Positions 1-8,874 of a stretch of 24,104 nucleotides of DNA are shown piece by piece. Within the stretch, counting starts at the first letter, position 1; each line of letters opens with the position of its first letter. The translations under genes were made by a program, and so were the position numbers. The notes under the pieces are model-generated. The model saw only the letters and a program-made list of their open reading frames with translations, had not been told where the DNA came from and ran no database searches. The stretch spans positions 1 to 24,104 of the forward strand of contig JAHBMJ010001947.1 of assembly GCA_018398765.1 (NCBI GenBank), given 5' to 3'. Origin of the DNA: Chromera velia (Eukaryota; Sar; Chromeraceae).

Positions 1-233
1 CCCCCCCCCCCCCCCCCCCCCCACACACACACGTACACGCACACGCACACACATACACACATGCACACATACTAACAAACACACATACAAAAGAGGAAAG
101 GTTAGGGAAGAGAAAGAGAGAGAGGAGAGGACAGGGGGACAGAGAAAAAGAGAGAGAGCAAGAGAGGGGGAGAGAGAGAGAGAGAGAAAGAGAGAGAAAC
201 AGAGAAAGAGTGAGACACAGAGAGAGAGAGACA

Positions 234-299
<66 letters not shown>

Positions 300-356
300 C
301 TCATATATATACATGGACAACAAGACACACGTACAGACAGACAGAGTCTCATGCAC
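1..356. repeat. Poly-C, (CA)n and (GA)n simple-sequence block
   Basis: The window opens with 22 C residues. CA/CG dinucleotide runs follow to about position 90, then an interrupted GA tract to about 300, then a short TA and CA tail. Serine/leucine-rich translations of the GA tract are artefacts of the repeat. No gene is seen. Confidence 0.95.
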
Positions 357-1451
357 ACACGGAGTTAAGTAAATGCACTGAAAACGCCTTCAAGCATATG
401 CAAACACCTTCACAAAGGAATGGAATTGTTTTGATCTATGTTGATTGAAATGTAACCTTTTATTTTCGCACTGCGAGTAAATGCCAGGCGCTTCCATGCA
501 CCAAACGTTTTGCACAAAAACTAACTTGGATAATCTTGGACGAGCAGAAGTTGATGTTAGTTGATGTACAACGCCATCTGATCACATCTGCCCATCGGCA
601 TACAGGAAAATGACATACAACTGCGTTACAGGGGGCAATGTTCGGCAACCCTTATGGTAGGATATGTTGGGGCAACCTTCTTTTTGTTCTGACAAAATTG
701 GTTGAGGTCAGAAGAACGGCACAGAACAACTGCACTGCATGCAAAGTTTGACACCGCCGACTGCATGTGTTGCATTCAATGAACGTACATATTGCATGAG
801 GGCCGGGGTGTTGCATGTTGCACAGTTGCATGCTGCAACTAGGCGTGCGCTCCCAGATGTATGGGGCCGGGGACGATGCAGACCGGAAAAGTTGGAGACG
901 GCGTACAGTTTCCAGCTACCGCCTATGAAAAAATTATTGATGAAAAAAACCGCCAAAAATTCTAGCATGTTTTAAATTTAGTCCCCCAAAATGTTATTTA
1001 CTTGGTTGCAGAGTACGGGGTTTAAAAACCTTAATTTTTAAATTTCATAGAGTTACTAGACTGTAAAGGCAAAAAACTATAAAAAATATTTGAGTTTTGA
1101 AATTCAATTTTTTTCTGACTTTTTTAAAAAATATAGTCTTTGATATTTCATTCTTGAATCACCTTAAAACTATCTGTATTTTATAAAAAAATAGTTTGCA
1201 GTTGTTGTAAGATATTCTCAAAATATTGGTTTCATATCATGGTTAGTTTGAGAGTTAGGACTGGGAAGAAGGCTCAAATAATTTTTCCACAGGCGGTAGG
1301 AGGAGAAATCGAAGCCTGCTTCCCGTGAACTGATCGACCAATCCCTGACTCAATACGCCAGTCTTCTAGGGTATTCTACATATTTCCAGTCTCTCTCTCT
1401 CGGTTATTTGGTATTTTCGCACATTTCTGTACATTGCCGAGACCTGTGACA
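357..1451. other. Intergenic, no supported gene
   Basis: No reading frame here has protein-like composition, and I see no RNA gene. The TTGCATG/TGCATG motif recurs between about 735 and 835, ending in a hairpin at 824-840 with 7-bp perfect arms and a 3-nt loop. From about 960 to 1260 the sequence is AT-rich with A and T runs. It could hold the promoter of the gene remnant starting at 1452, but I cannot point to an element. Confidence 0.5.
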
Positions 1452-2318
1452 ATGTCGTTGAACGCCTTTCTCCAAATCCCGGACTGTGGCTTCGTCACAT
1501 CGGAGTCTGGAGACGGGCGTGATGAGGAGGAGTTAGATGCTCAAGAAGTGGTGTGGAAAAGCGCCTAGAAGGCACTGTGCTTGTGCATCGACGCTGCAGA
1601 CACCTCTGCTTCCTCAGATAGAGCCAAGGATTGTAGAAAGCAATATATTAGACGAGACCAATGGTACGACCTTGAAGGTTGGCGGTGGCATATGGATTTT
1701 GACGATCGCCCAGCTGTAGGAGGGAAGAAGCCACGCATATACTTCAAGACGAAATGGTTTGACAAGGATCTGGACAGAGAGGAAGAGGGGGTAGAAATTT
1801 TCAGATGATTTGTTCTCGTGAAGGATGCAGAGCTTAAAGAGAATTTCGGGGCGATTCACTTTTCAGACACCCTGGCCACTGCCTCCTTTCCCATTCCCTT
1901 TTCTGCCCTGGAGTCCGTTTTATGGGACCCTAAAATGCAGAACAGGTGGTGCGGCTACACCAATCTGGACCCGAAGCTGAAGGTGAACAAGAATTTCGGC
2001 GCACCCGCCGGAGACAACCTCCGCACCTCGCAAGAAGTGCCATACATCAAGATGGTCCGCGTGCGGCATGTCAAACGTATGTGCGCATTGGGGTACACCA
2101 TGCTGCTCCTCTCCTGCCTCGCTGAGTCTGAGGATGGAAACATGTTGTAGTTTTGTGAGTGGACGTGTCTGTACATCTGTGAGGAGACGGAACCCTCCGT
2201 CCTTTCCTTTCTGAACGAAGTGATAAACCACAAGGATCGTAGGGGTCTCCCGATCTGTTTCCTCCGTGGCCTTATATTCAAGAAAGGGGGGGGTTCCAAC
2301 TCTGTCAGAGCGAATACG
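1452..2318 (+). pseudogene. Decayed upstream half of a probable MYND-finger gene
   Basis: One frame stays protein-like from the ATG at 1452 to the foldback element edge at 2318, broken only by TAG at 1566, TGA at 1806 and TAG at 2148. Segments between the stops are ordinary soluble protein, with stretches such as KTKWFDKDLDREEEG and LSFLNEVINHKDRRG. An eight-G run at 2286-2293 marks a possible slip: beyond it the neighbouring frame (reading FQLCQSEYGL) looks the more natural. I recognise no domain. The MYND frame at 3508-4188 starts immediately after the inserted element on the same strand, so I infer that the two were once one gene of roughly 500 residues. Alternatives are an unrelated pseudogene, or true exons separated by introns that bypass the stops. 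No clear intron borders flank the stops. Confidence 0.5.
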
Positions 2319-2344
2319 GCTTGCCTCGTCAGACATACAAACTC
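2319..2344 (+). repeat. Left terminal inverted repeat of the foldback-like element
   Basis: It begins GCTTGCCT and ends AAACTC. It pairs with 3481-3506 in reverse complement at 23 of 26 positions, with mismatches at repeat positions 9, 12 and 20. The two C/T mismatches are transitions. Confidence 0.65.
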
Positions 2345-2417
2345 TTAGAAATACTGCCTGGATAACCTTAGGGAAGTCTGAGTATATTTAAAGGAATGCC
2401 TAGGAGATTTAGGGTAC

Positions 2418-2516
2418 ATGCCTGGTGGACCCTAGGGGTCTCCCGGGCAAGTGCCTAGTAGACCCTAGGTACCATCTAGGCAAGTTCCTATCTTATCCTC
2501 GGCAGTCTCTTAGCAA
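2418..2516 (+). repeat. Left array of the 33-bp repeat (three units)
   Basis: Units are 2418-2450, 2451-2483 and 2484-2516, each exactly 33 bp and each ending in CAA. The first two share GCCT-GTGGACCCTAGG-like cores, while the third is more diverged. Degenerate copies appear on both sides (about 2345-2417 and 2517-2549). CTAGG/CCTAG half-sites recur. Confidence 0.75.
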
Positions 2517-2606
2517 CATCTTCAGTTTTTCTAGACAACATTAGCTGAGTTTTCAACTTTAAAAACGTAAGTAAAAGTATTTAATTGATGAATATTTACA
2601 GGAATG

Positions 2607-3176
2607 TCATGCCTGCGCTCGGTCAGGCATGTCTTCATCTCGCTCTGCCCCTGCTCTTTCATCGAGAAGCTCTGACTTATAGTATTCAGGAGAGCTGAAG
2701 AGCACCTTATCAGCCTTTGTTAGGGTTTCCATACTTTCTAAAAACCGAGTAACAGCGGACCATCTTGTAATATGAAACTCTGGCAAGGCCGCTTTGAGCG
2801 CTTTGATGTGGGAAGCTTGCCAAAACTGCACCAAGTAATCATTTGGAGACGCTTCACAAAGCTAATCCACCATTTATCCGTAGGTGTACTCTGTGTTCAA
2901 ACTCCCTCCATGGTGTTCTCTCCATTTTGACAAGGACTGAGCAAAAGCAACAATCTTATCTGGGGTGAACTGAATGCTGCCGTCTGTTTGTGCATCCTGA
3001 AAGAACGCTTGAGCGTCATCTGCTGACTGTGAAGGGGGCGGGAAAAATGCAATAAGGTCCCACCCAATTCTATACCCGTGTTTCCCAGTGAAAGTCTGAA
3101 ACCCACAACCTACCCCTGCATCAAGATCAAACCAGCCGTAGAGAGAACATTTCCTTTGTGTTCCATGTCGGTCCAT
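2607..3176 (-). pseudogene. Broken reading frame inside the foldback-like element, unknown function
   Basis: On the minus strand one frame runs from an ATG at 3176 to a stop at 2607. It is interrupted by TAA at 2874-2876 and by a TAG 9 nt further on. The first part (about 100 residues) is rich in aromatic residues, with stretches like KCSLYGWFDLDAGVGCGF. The second part contains HITRWSAVTRFLESMETL. I recognise no transposase catalytic motif. The TRW-x-AVTRFLE stretch is faintly like the C-terminal segment of hAT-type transposases, which is too little to assign. Its position between inverted repeats suggests that it encodes an element protein, now degenerate. It may instead be a captured host fragment. 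Confidence 0.45.
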
Positions 3177-3319
3177 GAGGTTGCCTTGAAAAAATATTTT
3201 GCATGCTGACTCTTAATGCTCTAAAATCATATTATGATTATTTCTACATAAGTATCATTATCTAACACCATTTTTTCAAAGAACTTTTTGTCTAAGCTTG
3301 CTTACGATAGGATAAAAAC

Positions 3320-3480
3320 TTATCTAGATGGTGCCTAGGAATGTTTTAGTGTTTACCCGGTAGCTTTCTAGGAGTTACTAGGCACTTGCCTGGTAAACCC
3401 CAGGTAGACTGCCTAGAAGACCTCCCAGTCTACTAGGCATATTCCCTAATCTACCTAGTAGTTTCATAGCATTTTACCGG
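3320..3480 (-). repeat. Right array of the 33-bp repeat, inverted
   Basis: In reverse complement, 3353-3385 and 3320-3352 are clear 33-bp units of the same family as the left array. The shared core in opposite orientation is GGCAAGTGCCTAGTA. Units between 3386 and 3480 are indel-damaged but keep the GCCTAGTAGAC core. Confidence 0.7.
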
Positions 3481-3506
3481 GAGTTTATATGTCTAACTAG
3501 GCAAGC
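3481..3506 (-). repeat. Right terminal inverted repeat of the foldback-like element
   Basis: The reverse complement starts GCTTGCCTAG and ends TATAAACTC, matching 2319-2344 at 23 of 26 positions. The protein-like MYND frame resumes 2 nt beyond it. Confidence 0.65.
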
Positions 3507-3507
3507 T

Positions 3508-4188
3508 GTGAAACTCGTACAGTGCAAGAATTCCGCCTGGCCCGAGCTGGACGAGGAACAGTGGGATCAGTGGACTCTTGAGGTGTCTCTGACACTCAAC
3601 AAAATCGCTTACGTATATTTCCAAAATATGAAACACCTCGACCTCTTTCAGATCATTCGCCGCTTTCCAATGGGCCCCACCCTTGGGGATGAAGCTCCCC
3701 CCCTTGCCCTAGGGGTCTGTCTTCTCCCCCCTCTCTGTGCTATTCAGTCATGCTACAAGTTCATGCCGTACACAGTTGACCCCCGACACCCCCAACTTCC
3801 CCCTAACTCGTGTTGCAATAAATGCGGTATTCTAACTGGGCAGGTGAAAACTATGTGCTGTGCTAAGTGCAAAGCACGCCGCTACTACAGTAAGGAATGC
3901 CAACTTGCCAACTGGCCGACTCACAAGCGGGAGTACAGGCTTTATATGCAGGTGTTTGGAAAGAGGAGCTCGGAATGGACCCCTGAGGTGGTCAAACCCT
4001 GTCACGAAGATTTCCAGACCCTCATGGAATCAAGCTTGCGAAAGAACATTACAGAGGAAGAAAAGGCCCAAGACCGGGCACAGATGGTTTCGTTTTTTGA
4101 GAGCATGAAGAAAGAGGGTATGTTGCCTGAGTGGGCCCACTTTGGAGGCTCCTGCACCGATTCGAGGTGTACTTGCTGTAACTCCTAA
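3508..4188 (+). pseudogene. MYND-type zinc-finger protein, 3' half, with two lost zinc ligands
   Basis: An open frame of 226 codons ends in TAA. It begins with GTG (no early ATG) directly at the edge of the foldback-like element, so the true N-terminus is missing. MYND fingers bind two zinc ions and mediate protein contacts. Counting from that GTG as residue 1, residues 103-143 follow the MYND pattern C-x2-C, C-x2-C, Y-C-x3-C, H-x3-C: C103, C106, C118, C121, C131, H139 and the Trp before the His are present. Two ligands are replaced by tyrosine, at residue 127 (codon 3886-3888, RRYYSKEC) and residue 143 (codon 3934-3936, HKREY). Each is one G-to-A step from a Cys codon. The second zinc site should therefore fail. 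The C-terminus ends in a Cys-rich CTDSRCTCCNS. The upstream half is probably 1452-2318. I judge it a decaying gene, but a divergent functional protein is possible. Confidence 0.65.
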
Positions 4189-4739
4189 GTTGGGGCCTAA
4201 TTTTTTCATGATATATTCAAATTACAGGTAAATGAAATCAATTGCTCAGAGTGCAATGTACATTGTTTTTTAGACTGTTTTTATTCTAGTTCTAGTTGTT
4301 TAGTAATTTATTTTAGATTATTACTGTGCGGCTGCCATGATTTTTAGTGTTTAGTTTAGTCTCAGATTTATAATTAAAAAAAAAAGAGAGAAAAAAAAGA
4401 TAGATTGATTGATTGACTGGTTGATATACTATAGGATATACTACTGAGGTGCTAGCTGAAGGGATATGTGATGATAGTTCATAATAGTGATTTAATTGAT
4501 GCATATCGACTATAGTGTAAATTTTATATTAAACTGAGTTCCTGTCTAGGCTCCTGTAAGAATGATTATTGTTCAATAATATGAGTCTAAAAAGTTTAAT
4601 ATTGAACTTTGAATTTTTGTATTGTATTGAATTGTATAAGATTAAATTTTAGAGCTAGTATAAGAGAAACGTGTATTTGAAGTTAAATTAAAAAAAAGAT
4701 ACTATATATAACTAAATTCGGGGGAGGCATTGACTTAAA
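4189..4739. other. AT-rich spacer, no gene seen
   Basis: The AT-rich sequence has an A-run and GATT repeats around 4375-4425 and no protein-like frame. Composition changes sharply at about 4740 to pyrimidine-rich plus-strand sequence, which I take as the 3' edge of the large retroelement. Confidence 0.5.
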
Positions 4740-4914
4740 GTTTGTTCCTAGCGTCTAGCCTATACGTCTTTCGTCTCTTCCTTCTGTCCTGGTTACTGCT
4801 CTCACTGCTAGCTCTCTCTCTCATGCGCCCTCATACTTGACGCTCCTCCATCTGAATGCCTTCTTCGGCATTTGCTAAGTACTTCCTACCTCTCAGTCAT
4901 GACCAGCGCACTGC

Positions 4915-6079
4915 CTACTCCAGGGGACCTCCTTCCTCCCAGCCCTCCCCCTGCACTCCTCTGGTCCCCCGAATGCACGCGCTTGCCGCTTTCAGGTGGG
5001 CAATCTGCAGCCGGGCTCGGATCCGGCCGTACGTCTCAGCCGCTCTTGCTCACGTGTTGCCCCCATTTCTCACTTAATCGCTGTGCCACCCTCTTCAAGA
5101 ACATCTTTGCCTCCCCCTTTATTGTCTCGTCGACCGCACTCGCGAGTAGGGTGAAGTTGCACCCTCTGTCCGCGCTTGTCTATGCATGTTTCCTCTTCTT
5201 TTCTTCTGCTGCTGCTTTGAGGGCTTAAGTCCAGGTCACCTTCTCCCTCGAGGCGGCGTGTAGGTTTATCACCCTGGTATTGAAAATTGCCAGCCTCTAT
5301 GGAGTATAGGCCCCATGGACTTGGAAGTCCCCCCTTAGCAGCAGACATCCCTACACGTCCCCTTTCTCCCTAATGATCGGCTCCTTTACGTGAACCGCTC
5401 CCGCGGGGTATGCTTCCGCTGCTAAACTCGCCTATGTACGGTTGACTTCGTCATGTCGCAGCGTGGGCAGTCCCCCTACTGGGTAGTTAAGGGTGTGTTG
5501 CAGACTCCACCTTCCCCTACATCCCTCACATCTGCTCTTCTCCCCCCCTACCCTCCCCTAATATTGGATTGTCATCGCATCCCGGAATTCGTCTGGGCTG
5601 AGATTCATTCCGTGTTCCTTCAGGGGGGTGGCCGTCAGCCATCCTGACTGCCTCTTTTCTTTTGACTGCCTGACTTTCTCACGCTGGTCCTCACTGGCTG
5701 CCTGCCCTGACTGGCTGCCTAACCTCTCCCACTCCTTCTCTACTGCTTCTTTGTGGGCTGCCCTTGCCTTCTGCCCCCTCTTCATGTGCTCGTCTGCGTC
5801 TATGTTCTCTCCGTAAAGGATGGCCTCTGTGATCGCTTCACTGGCTGCGGCTCAGGTCTTGTAGTCCCTGTCTGCTGTTTTGGTAGGTTTAGGGATGCCT
5901 AGGCCTAGCAGTTGGACCGGGAGGGCGGCAACGTCTCTCAGCCATACATTGTGTTAGGTGGGGGGCCCTCCGTTCCGTCGTCTTTTCATCAGGGCGGGGA
6001 TGAGACGGTCTCTGATCATGCCTTCCAGCTACCCCATCTATCTCCCCGCCCCTGGCACTACCCGCGCCATAAATTTCTA
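4915..6079 (-). pseudogene. Retroelement C-terminus: zinc finger plus nuclease-like tail
   Basis: After the thumb the frame shifts, then reads FMARVVPGAG, EGMIRDRLIPALMKRRR and WLRDVAALPV, typical of the post-RT region in this element type. At 5558-5785 the text includes SGWLTATPLKEHGMNL and FRDAMTIQY. It then stops at TAG (5558-5560), where relatives, as I recall them, have Trp soon after the Tyr. A finger follows at about 5438-5533: C-EG-C, H, then GGLPTLRHDEV. Its last Cys is Tyr (codon 5483-5485). Further on the same frame gives RGDFQVHG, AIFNTRVINLHAASR and [17 protein letters not shown], split by four or more stops. A last frameshift near 5045 leads to [20 protein letters not shown] and the final stop at 4915. 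The tail resembles a PD-(D/E)xK nuclease fold with N where D is expected (FNTRV), an assignment from memory of relatives. Confidence 0.65.
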
Positions 6080-6520
6080 TTCATGTTGCAGGGATTTGGA
6101 ACAGGCTGTGTATGCTTCATATAGGGCAAATTTTGCTGCTGTTGCGACTCTCTCCACGTTTCCGGCCCACTCTTTCACCTTCTCTTGCACCCATTTCTCT
6201 TTATGTGCGTCCGTGCCTACATGCCCCCCTAGGAGACGTGTCTCCTCTACTACCTGCAGGTTGGGGAACTCTGCAAAAATCTCCTTAGCTTTCTGCAGAA
6301 ATTGCGGGAGCACTGCAAGGATCAACTTGTCTACCTCCACTACATACCCTGCCGCAGGCCCCCTCTTGACTAACTCATATAGCCATGCTCGCAGCTGGCA
6401 TAACCAGCCAGTATTGGATACGTCATCCGTATACCAGAGCTGGTGCCAGTATCTCTGTGGGGGATCGGGTTCCTGCTGCTGTTGTTTTTTCTTCTCCGTT
6501 CTGGCTGCCACCCTTGTACT
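6077..6520 (-). pseudogene. Reverse transcriptase motif C (YTDD) and thumb
   Basis: The minus-strand frame contains HQLWYTDDVSNTG, with the catalytic Asp pair at 6422-6427. This is RT motif C, the polymerase active site that copies element RNA into DNA. It is followed by LRAWLYELVKRGPAAGYVV, the conserved W-x-L..GP..GY block seen downstream of YxDD in many non-LTR-type RTs of aquatic eukaryotes, and by a thumb-like helical segment ending at a TAG (6077-6079). Relatives that I recall read YADDAS here. This copy has Thr and Val, both compatible with transitions. A TAA at 6521-6523 separates it from the preceding Ser-rich stretch in the same frame. Confidence 0.85.
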
Positions 6521-6523
6521 TTA

Positions 6524-6800
6524 TCTGTCCGCTGTGAAAAACCAGTCGCTTCCGTTTCGGGCCGACGCGGAGGCGGCTGAAGAGGACGATGTTGTGCGAT
6601 GCGAATCGCCAAGGGGTGGGGCTGGTGGGCGAGCTGAGGGGGGGTACAAGTGGAGGGAGGAGGGGGAGGAGGAGGAAGATGAGGGGGAGGACGAGGAGAA
6701 AGAGGCATGGAGGGAGGAGGAGGAGGAGGAGGAGGAGGAGGAGGGGGAGGGGGAGGGGGAAGAGGGGGAGAGAGAGGAGGGGGAAGATAAAATGGGGGAG
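6524..6800 (-). repeat. Poly-serine/proline coding tract from (GAG)n
   Basis: The plus strand is GAG/GGA-rich from about 6640 to 6800. On the minus strand, in the RT frame, it encodes runs of serine with some proline. It lies inside the RT gene between motif B (about 7430) and motif C (about 6425). Acidic plus-strand translations are artefacts. Confidence 0.8.
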
Positions 6801-6904
6801 GAAGCTGAAGATGATGAAAGGGCGGCTGCCTGTCTACCTATCTTGTGTGTCGGGTTATCCTCTCTTCCTGTCTGGTTTGGCGTATGAGTGGTTGTAGCGG
6901 TGGG

Positions 6905-7370
6905 TGTATGCTCTTCGGCTTCCTGTCTTCTGTCTCTCGCGCCTGTCTGTTTCTCTCTGTTTGTCTGGCTGCTCTCGCTTATCTCTGGCCGATTCTCTCT
7001 GTCTGCCTGTCTGCTCCCATTCGCCCCTAACTGATTCTCTCTATCCGGGTGGCTGCTCTCACTCGTTCCTAGCTGTGTCTCTCTATCCACCTGTCTGCTC
7101 TCACTCGCCCCTAACTGATTCTCTCTGTCTAACTGGCTGCTCTCACTCGTTCCTGGCTGTGTCTTGCTGTCTGCCTGTTTGCTCTCACTCACCCCTGTCT
7201 GACTCTCTCTGTCCGGCTGGCTGCTCTCGCTCGATTCTGACTATGTCTCTCTGTCTGCCTGTCTGCTCTCACTCATCCTTGTCTGTTTCTCTCCAGCTGC
7301 CTGGCTGCTCCCACTTACTTCCGACTGTGTCTTGCTTTCCGTCTGCCTACTCCCGCTGCCTCGGAGAGCT
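6905..7370 (-). repeat. 42-bp minisatellite encoding a 14-residue repeat inside the RT
   Basis: About ten units with the minus-strand pattern S-E-S-[SR]-Q-x-D-R-E-[TN]-Q-x-G-x, exactly 14 residues each. Two unit types alternate (SESSQ..N and SESRQ..T), giving an 84-bp higher-order period. The array is in the same frame as the RT on both sides. It carries one TAG, at 7231-7233. It lies between RT motifs B and C, where the polymerase fold normally tolerates only a modest loop. Confidence 0.85.
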
Positions 7371-8110
7371 TGGATGAGGGGGAGAATGGTGATGGCGTAC
7401 CCTGCCATCGACATCAGGTCCCCTTGCGTCTATCCCTCTCTGCTGCCGATGGTGGTGATCCTGTGGGTTCCTCTTAGAAAGAGCTCTGCATCCCCCCTAT
7501 AGCAGTTGAAGAGGAATGTGGAAGCTCTGGGCCAGAGTATGCGGGCATTCCACAGCCCTGCTGTGCGATTTGCTGCGTTGAAGGCGTTTTCAGCGTCTAT
7601 TAGGAGGGTTTTGAATGCCTTCTCGGGGTCGTCGCCGGCTTCCTGTGTGAGGGTCTCCCAAAGCTCCCTCACTGCATGAATTCCCCCTTCCAGGCCTCCC
7701 ATGAGGCCACTGCACAGCTGATCGGCTCCGCATGCCTCCTGCAGTTCCTCTCTAGTCTCCTTCATCACTGTTTTTCCGAGGGGGCGCCTGATCGCCTCCC
7801 CGATTCCTATCGGGTGCACGCTGAGGCATTTGTCTAGCGCGACTAGTCGGCATACCATGAATGCCTTCACCTGGTCCCACTCGAACACCCTCCTCCCCAT
7901 TTCTGTTGCTAAGTTTGCGAGTTCTTCCCTTAACTCTCTACTCTCCCTCCCTAGGCTCAGGACTGCGGTACAGAACTGTGTGCTATCGAATCTAGACGGC
8001 CCCGCACTACCTTGGAGGCGGTATGCTACTGTAGCGATGTCCTCTTCGGTGATTAGGAGGGGTGTGAGAGTGGGGTCCCACCGTGGGGAGGCCCTCTCTG
8101 GGCATCGCTT
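7371..8110 (-). pseudogene. Reverse transcriptase fingers and palm (motifs A and B)
   Basis: Minus-strand reading gives PTLTPLLITEEDIATVAYRL, GSAGPSRFDS, then LVALDKCLSVHPIGIGEAIR and PLGKTVMKE, the fingers of this RT type. Motif A is LLIDAENAFNAANR, with the catalytic Asp codon at 7595-7597. Motif B reads SREG-stop-TQGD, where the TAG at 7430-7432 replaces the residue before TQGD. The frame then continues AGYAITILPLIQALRG into the 14-residue repeat. Upstream, near 8070-8110, the frame shifts by one relative to LKAKHPPGKTPQ. The three catalytic Asp residues survive, but the gene cannot give a full RT. Confidence 0.85.
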
Positions 8111-8860
8111 CTAGTGCTGCTGCTTGGGGTGTTTTTCCAGGGGGATGTTTGGCTTTCAGGGTCTCTGCTACCTGGTAGGTTTATTCCTAGGTTTGTCCTC
8201 TCTTAGTGAAGGTATCTTTCCCATCCAGGACTCCCTCTTTCTCTTGGCTTGTCAGTATCCATGTTCCCCTCCTCATCTCCCCCACCTGGATGAAGTTTCG
8301 AAATTTCCTCATCTCGGGCCCAGACTCGGGGAGGCCCGCTGCTTTCTCGAGTTCTTTCCTTTTTGATCGGCTCTCGCTCTCCCCCCTCTTGCTGCTGCTG
8401 TGGGCTCTTTTACTAATTTTGGTTGCCTCCTGAAGGAGGGTTTCTCTTCTTTTCTCCCCCTGCTCCCATAAATCTAGCCTGCTCTCAATGGTCTCCCGTA
8501 CCTTCCTTACCTTTTTGATACGGGGGTCCCTCCAGAGGGTAAGGTCTAGCATCAGCAGGAGCACTTCGCTTGAGTTGTCCCCGCTCCTAATCCCTGCAAT
8601 TAAGAATTGGGTCAGCCGTACTAGCCTCCTTCCTGTGCCCTTTTTGGGGAATGTGTACTGCTCGCTGGGGTGTAGACGCTGTGCACGCCTCCATTCTCTC
8701 TCCCACCTTCCCTGAGCGAGGGGGGGCTTCCCTCCTGGCTCTCTAGGGGCCCCATAGGCTACCTCTATGAGGCGGTCGGCCTCCTCTCTTATCAGGAGGC
8801 GCTTCTCCTCCTCGGGCGCTCATAATATTATGCCTGCGTTCACCTCGCTTTCCTTCTCTC
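8111..8860 (-). pseudogene. Retroelement protein, conserved block preceding the RT
   Basis: Minus-strand reading runs through LLIREEADRLIEVAYGAPRE, GRWEREWRRAQRLHPSEQYT, LVRLTQFLIAGIRSGDNSSE, then a charged helical segment (RKVRETIESRLDLWEQ), and LKAKHPPGKTPQ just before the RT fingers. This arrangement (Trp/Arg helix, charged linker, KHPP motif, RT) is the usual N-terminal flank in this RT family, as I recall it. Breaks are a TGA near 8820, a TAG at 8187-8189 and a TAA 6 nt further on in reading order. The frame differs from the KQQQ repeat upstream and from the RT palm downstream. Function is unknown, perhaps RNA binding. Confidence 0.65.
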
Positions 8861-8874
8861 TCAGTGGTCGATCG

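Larger units (their letters stand above)
2319..3506. mobile_element. Foldback-like transposable element, 1188 bp
   Basis: The ends form a 26-bp terminal inverted repeat: 2319-2344 against the reverse complement of 3481-3506 matches at 23 of 26 positions. Inside each end lies an array of a diverged 33-bp repeat, and the two arrays are in opposite orientation (2418-2516 left; 3320-3385 and degenerate copies to 3480 right). Long inverted ends built of tandem subrepeats are the hallmark of foldback-type DNA elements. The core holds a broken minus-strand frame. No target-site duplication is obvious. It sits between two same-strand fragments of what looks like one gene, which suggests an insertion. 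I know of no named family for it. Confidence 0.6.

Noticed and set aside
102-356. Leu/Ser-rich minus-strand frame
   Set aside because: It is a translation of the (GA)n microsatellite, with no protein-like content.
739-975. 78-codon plus-strand frame beginning MQSLTPPTACV
   Set aside because: Short, with no domain, no neighbours and repeat-like TGCATG content. Chance is the simpler explanation.
1452-2318. Reassigned stop codons (TAG/TGA read as amino acids)
   Set aside because: The channel gene reads through 1278 codons to a TGA without internal stops, so a nuclear code change is unlikely. Decay explains the stops better.
5958-6887. 309-codon plus-strand frame with an acidic end
   Set aside because: It is antisense to the RT thumb and the YTDD motif. 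The acidic end is the GAG repeat.
6904-7377. Plus-strand Cys/Leu/Ser-rich repeat protein
   Set aside because: It is the antisense of the 14-residue repeat that lies in the RT frame on the minus strand.
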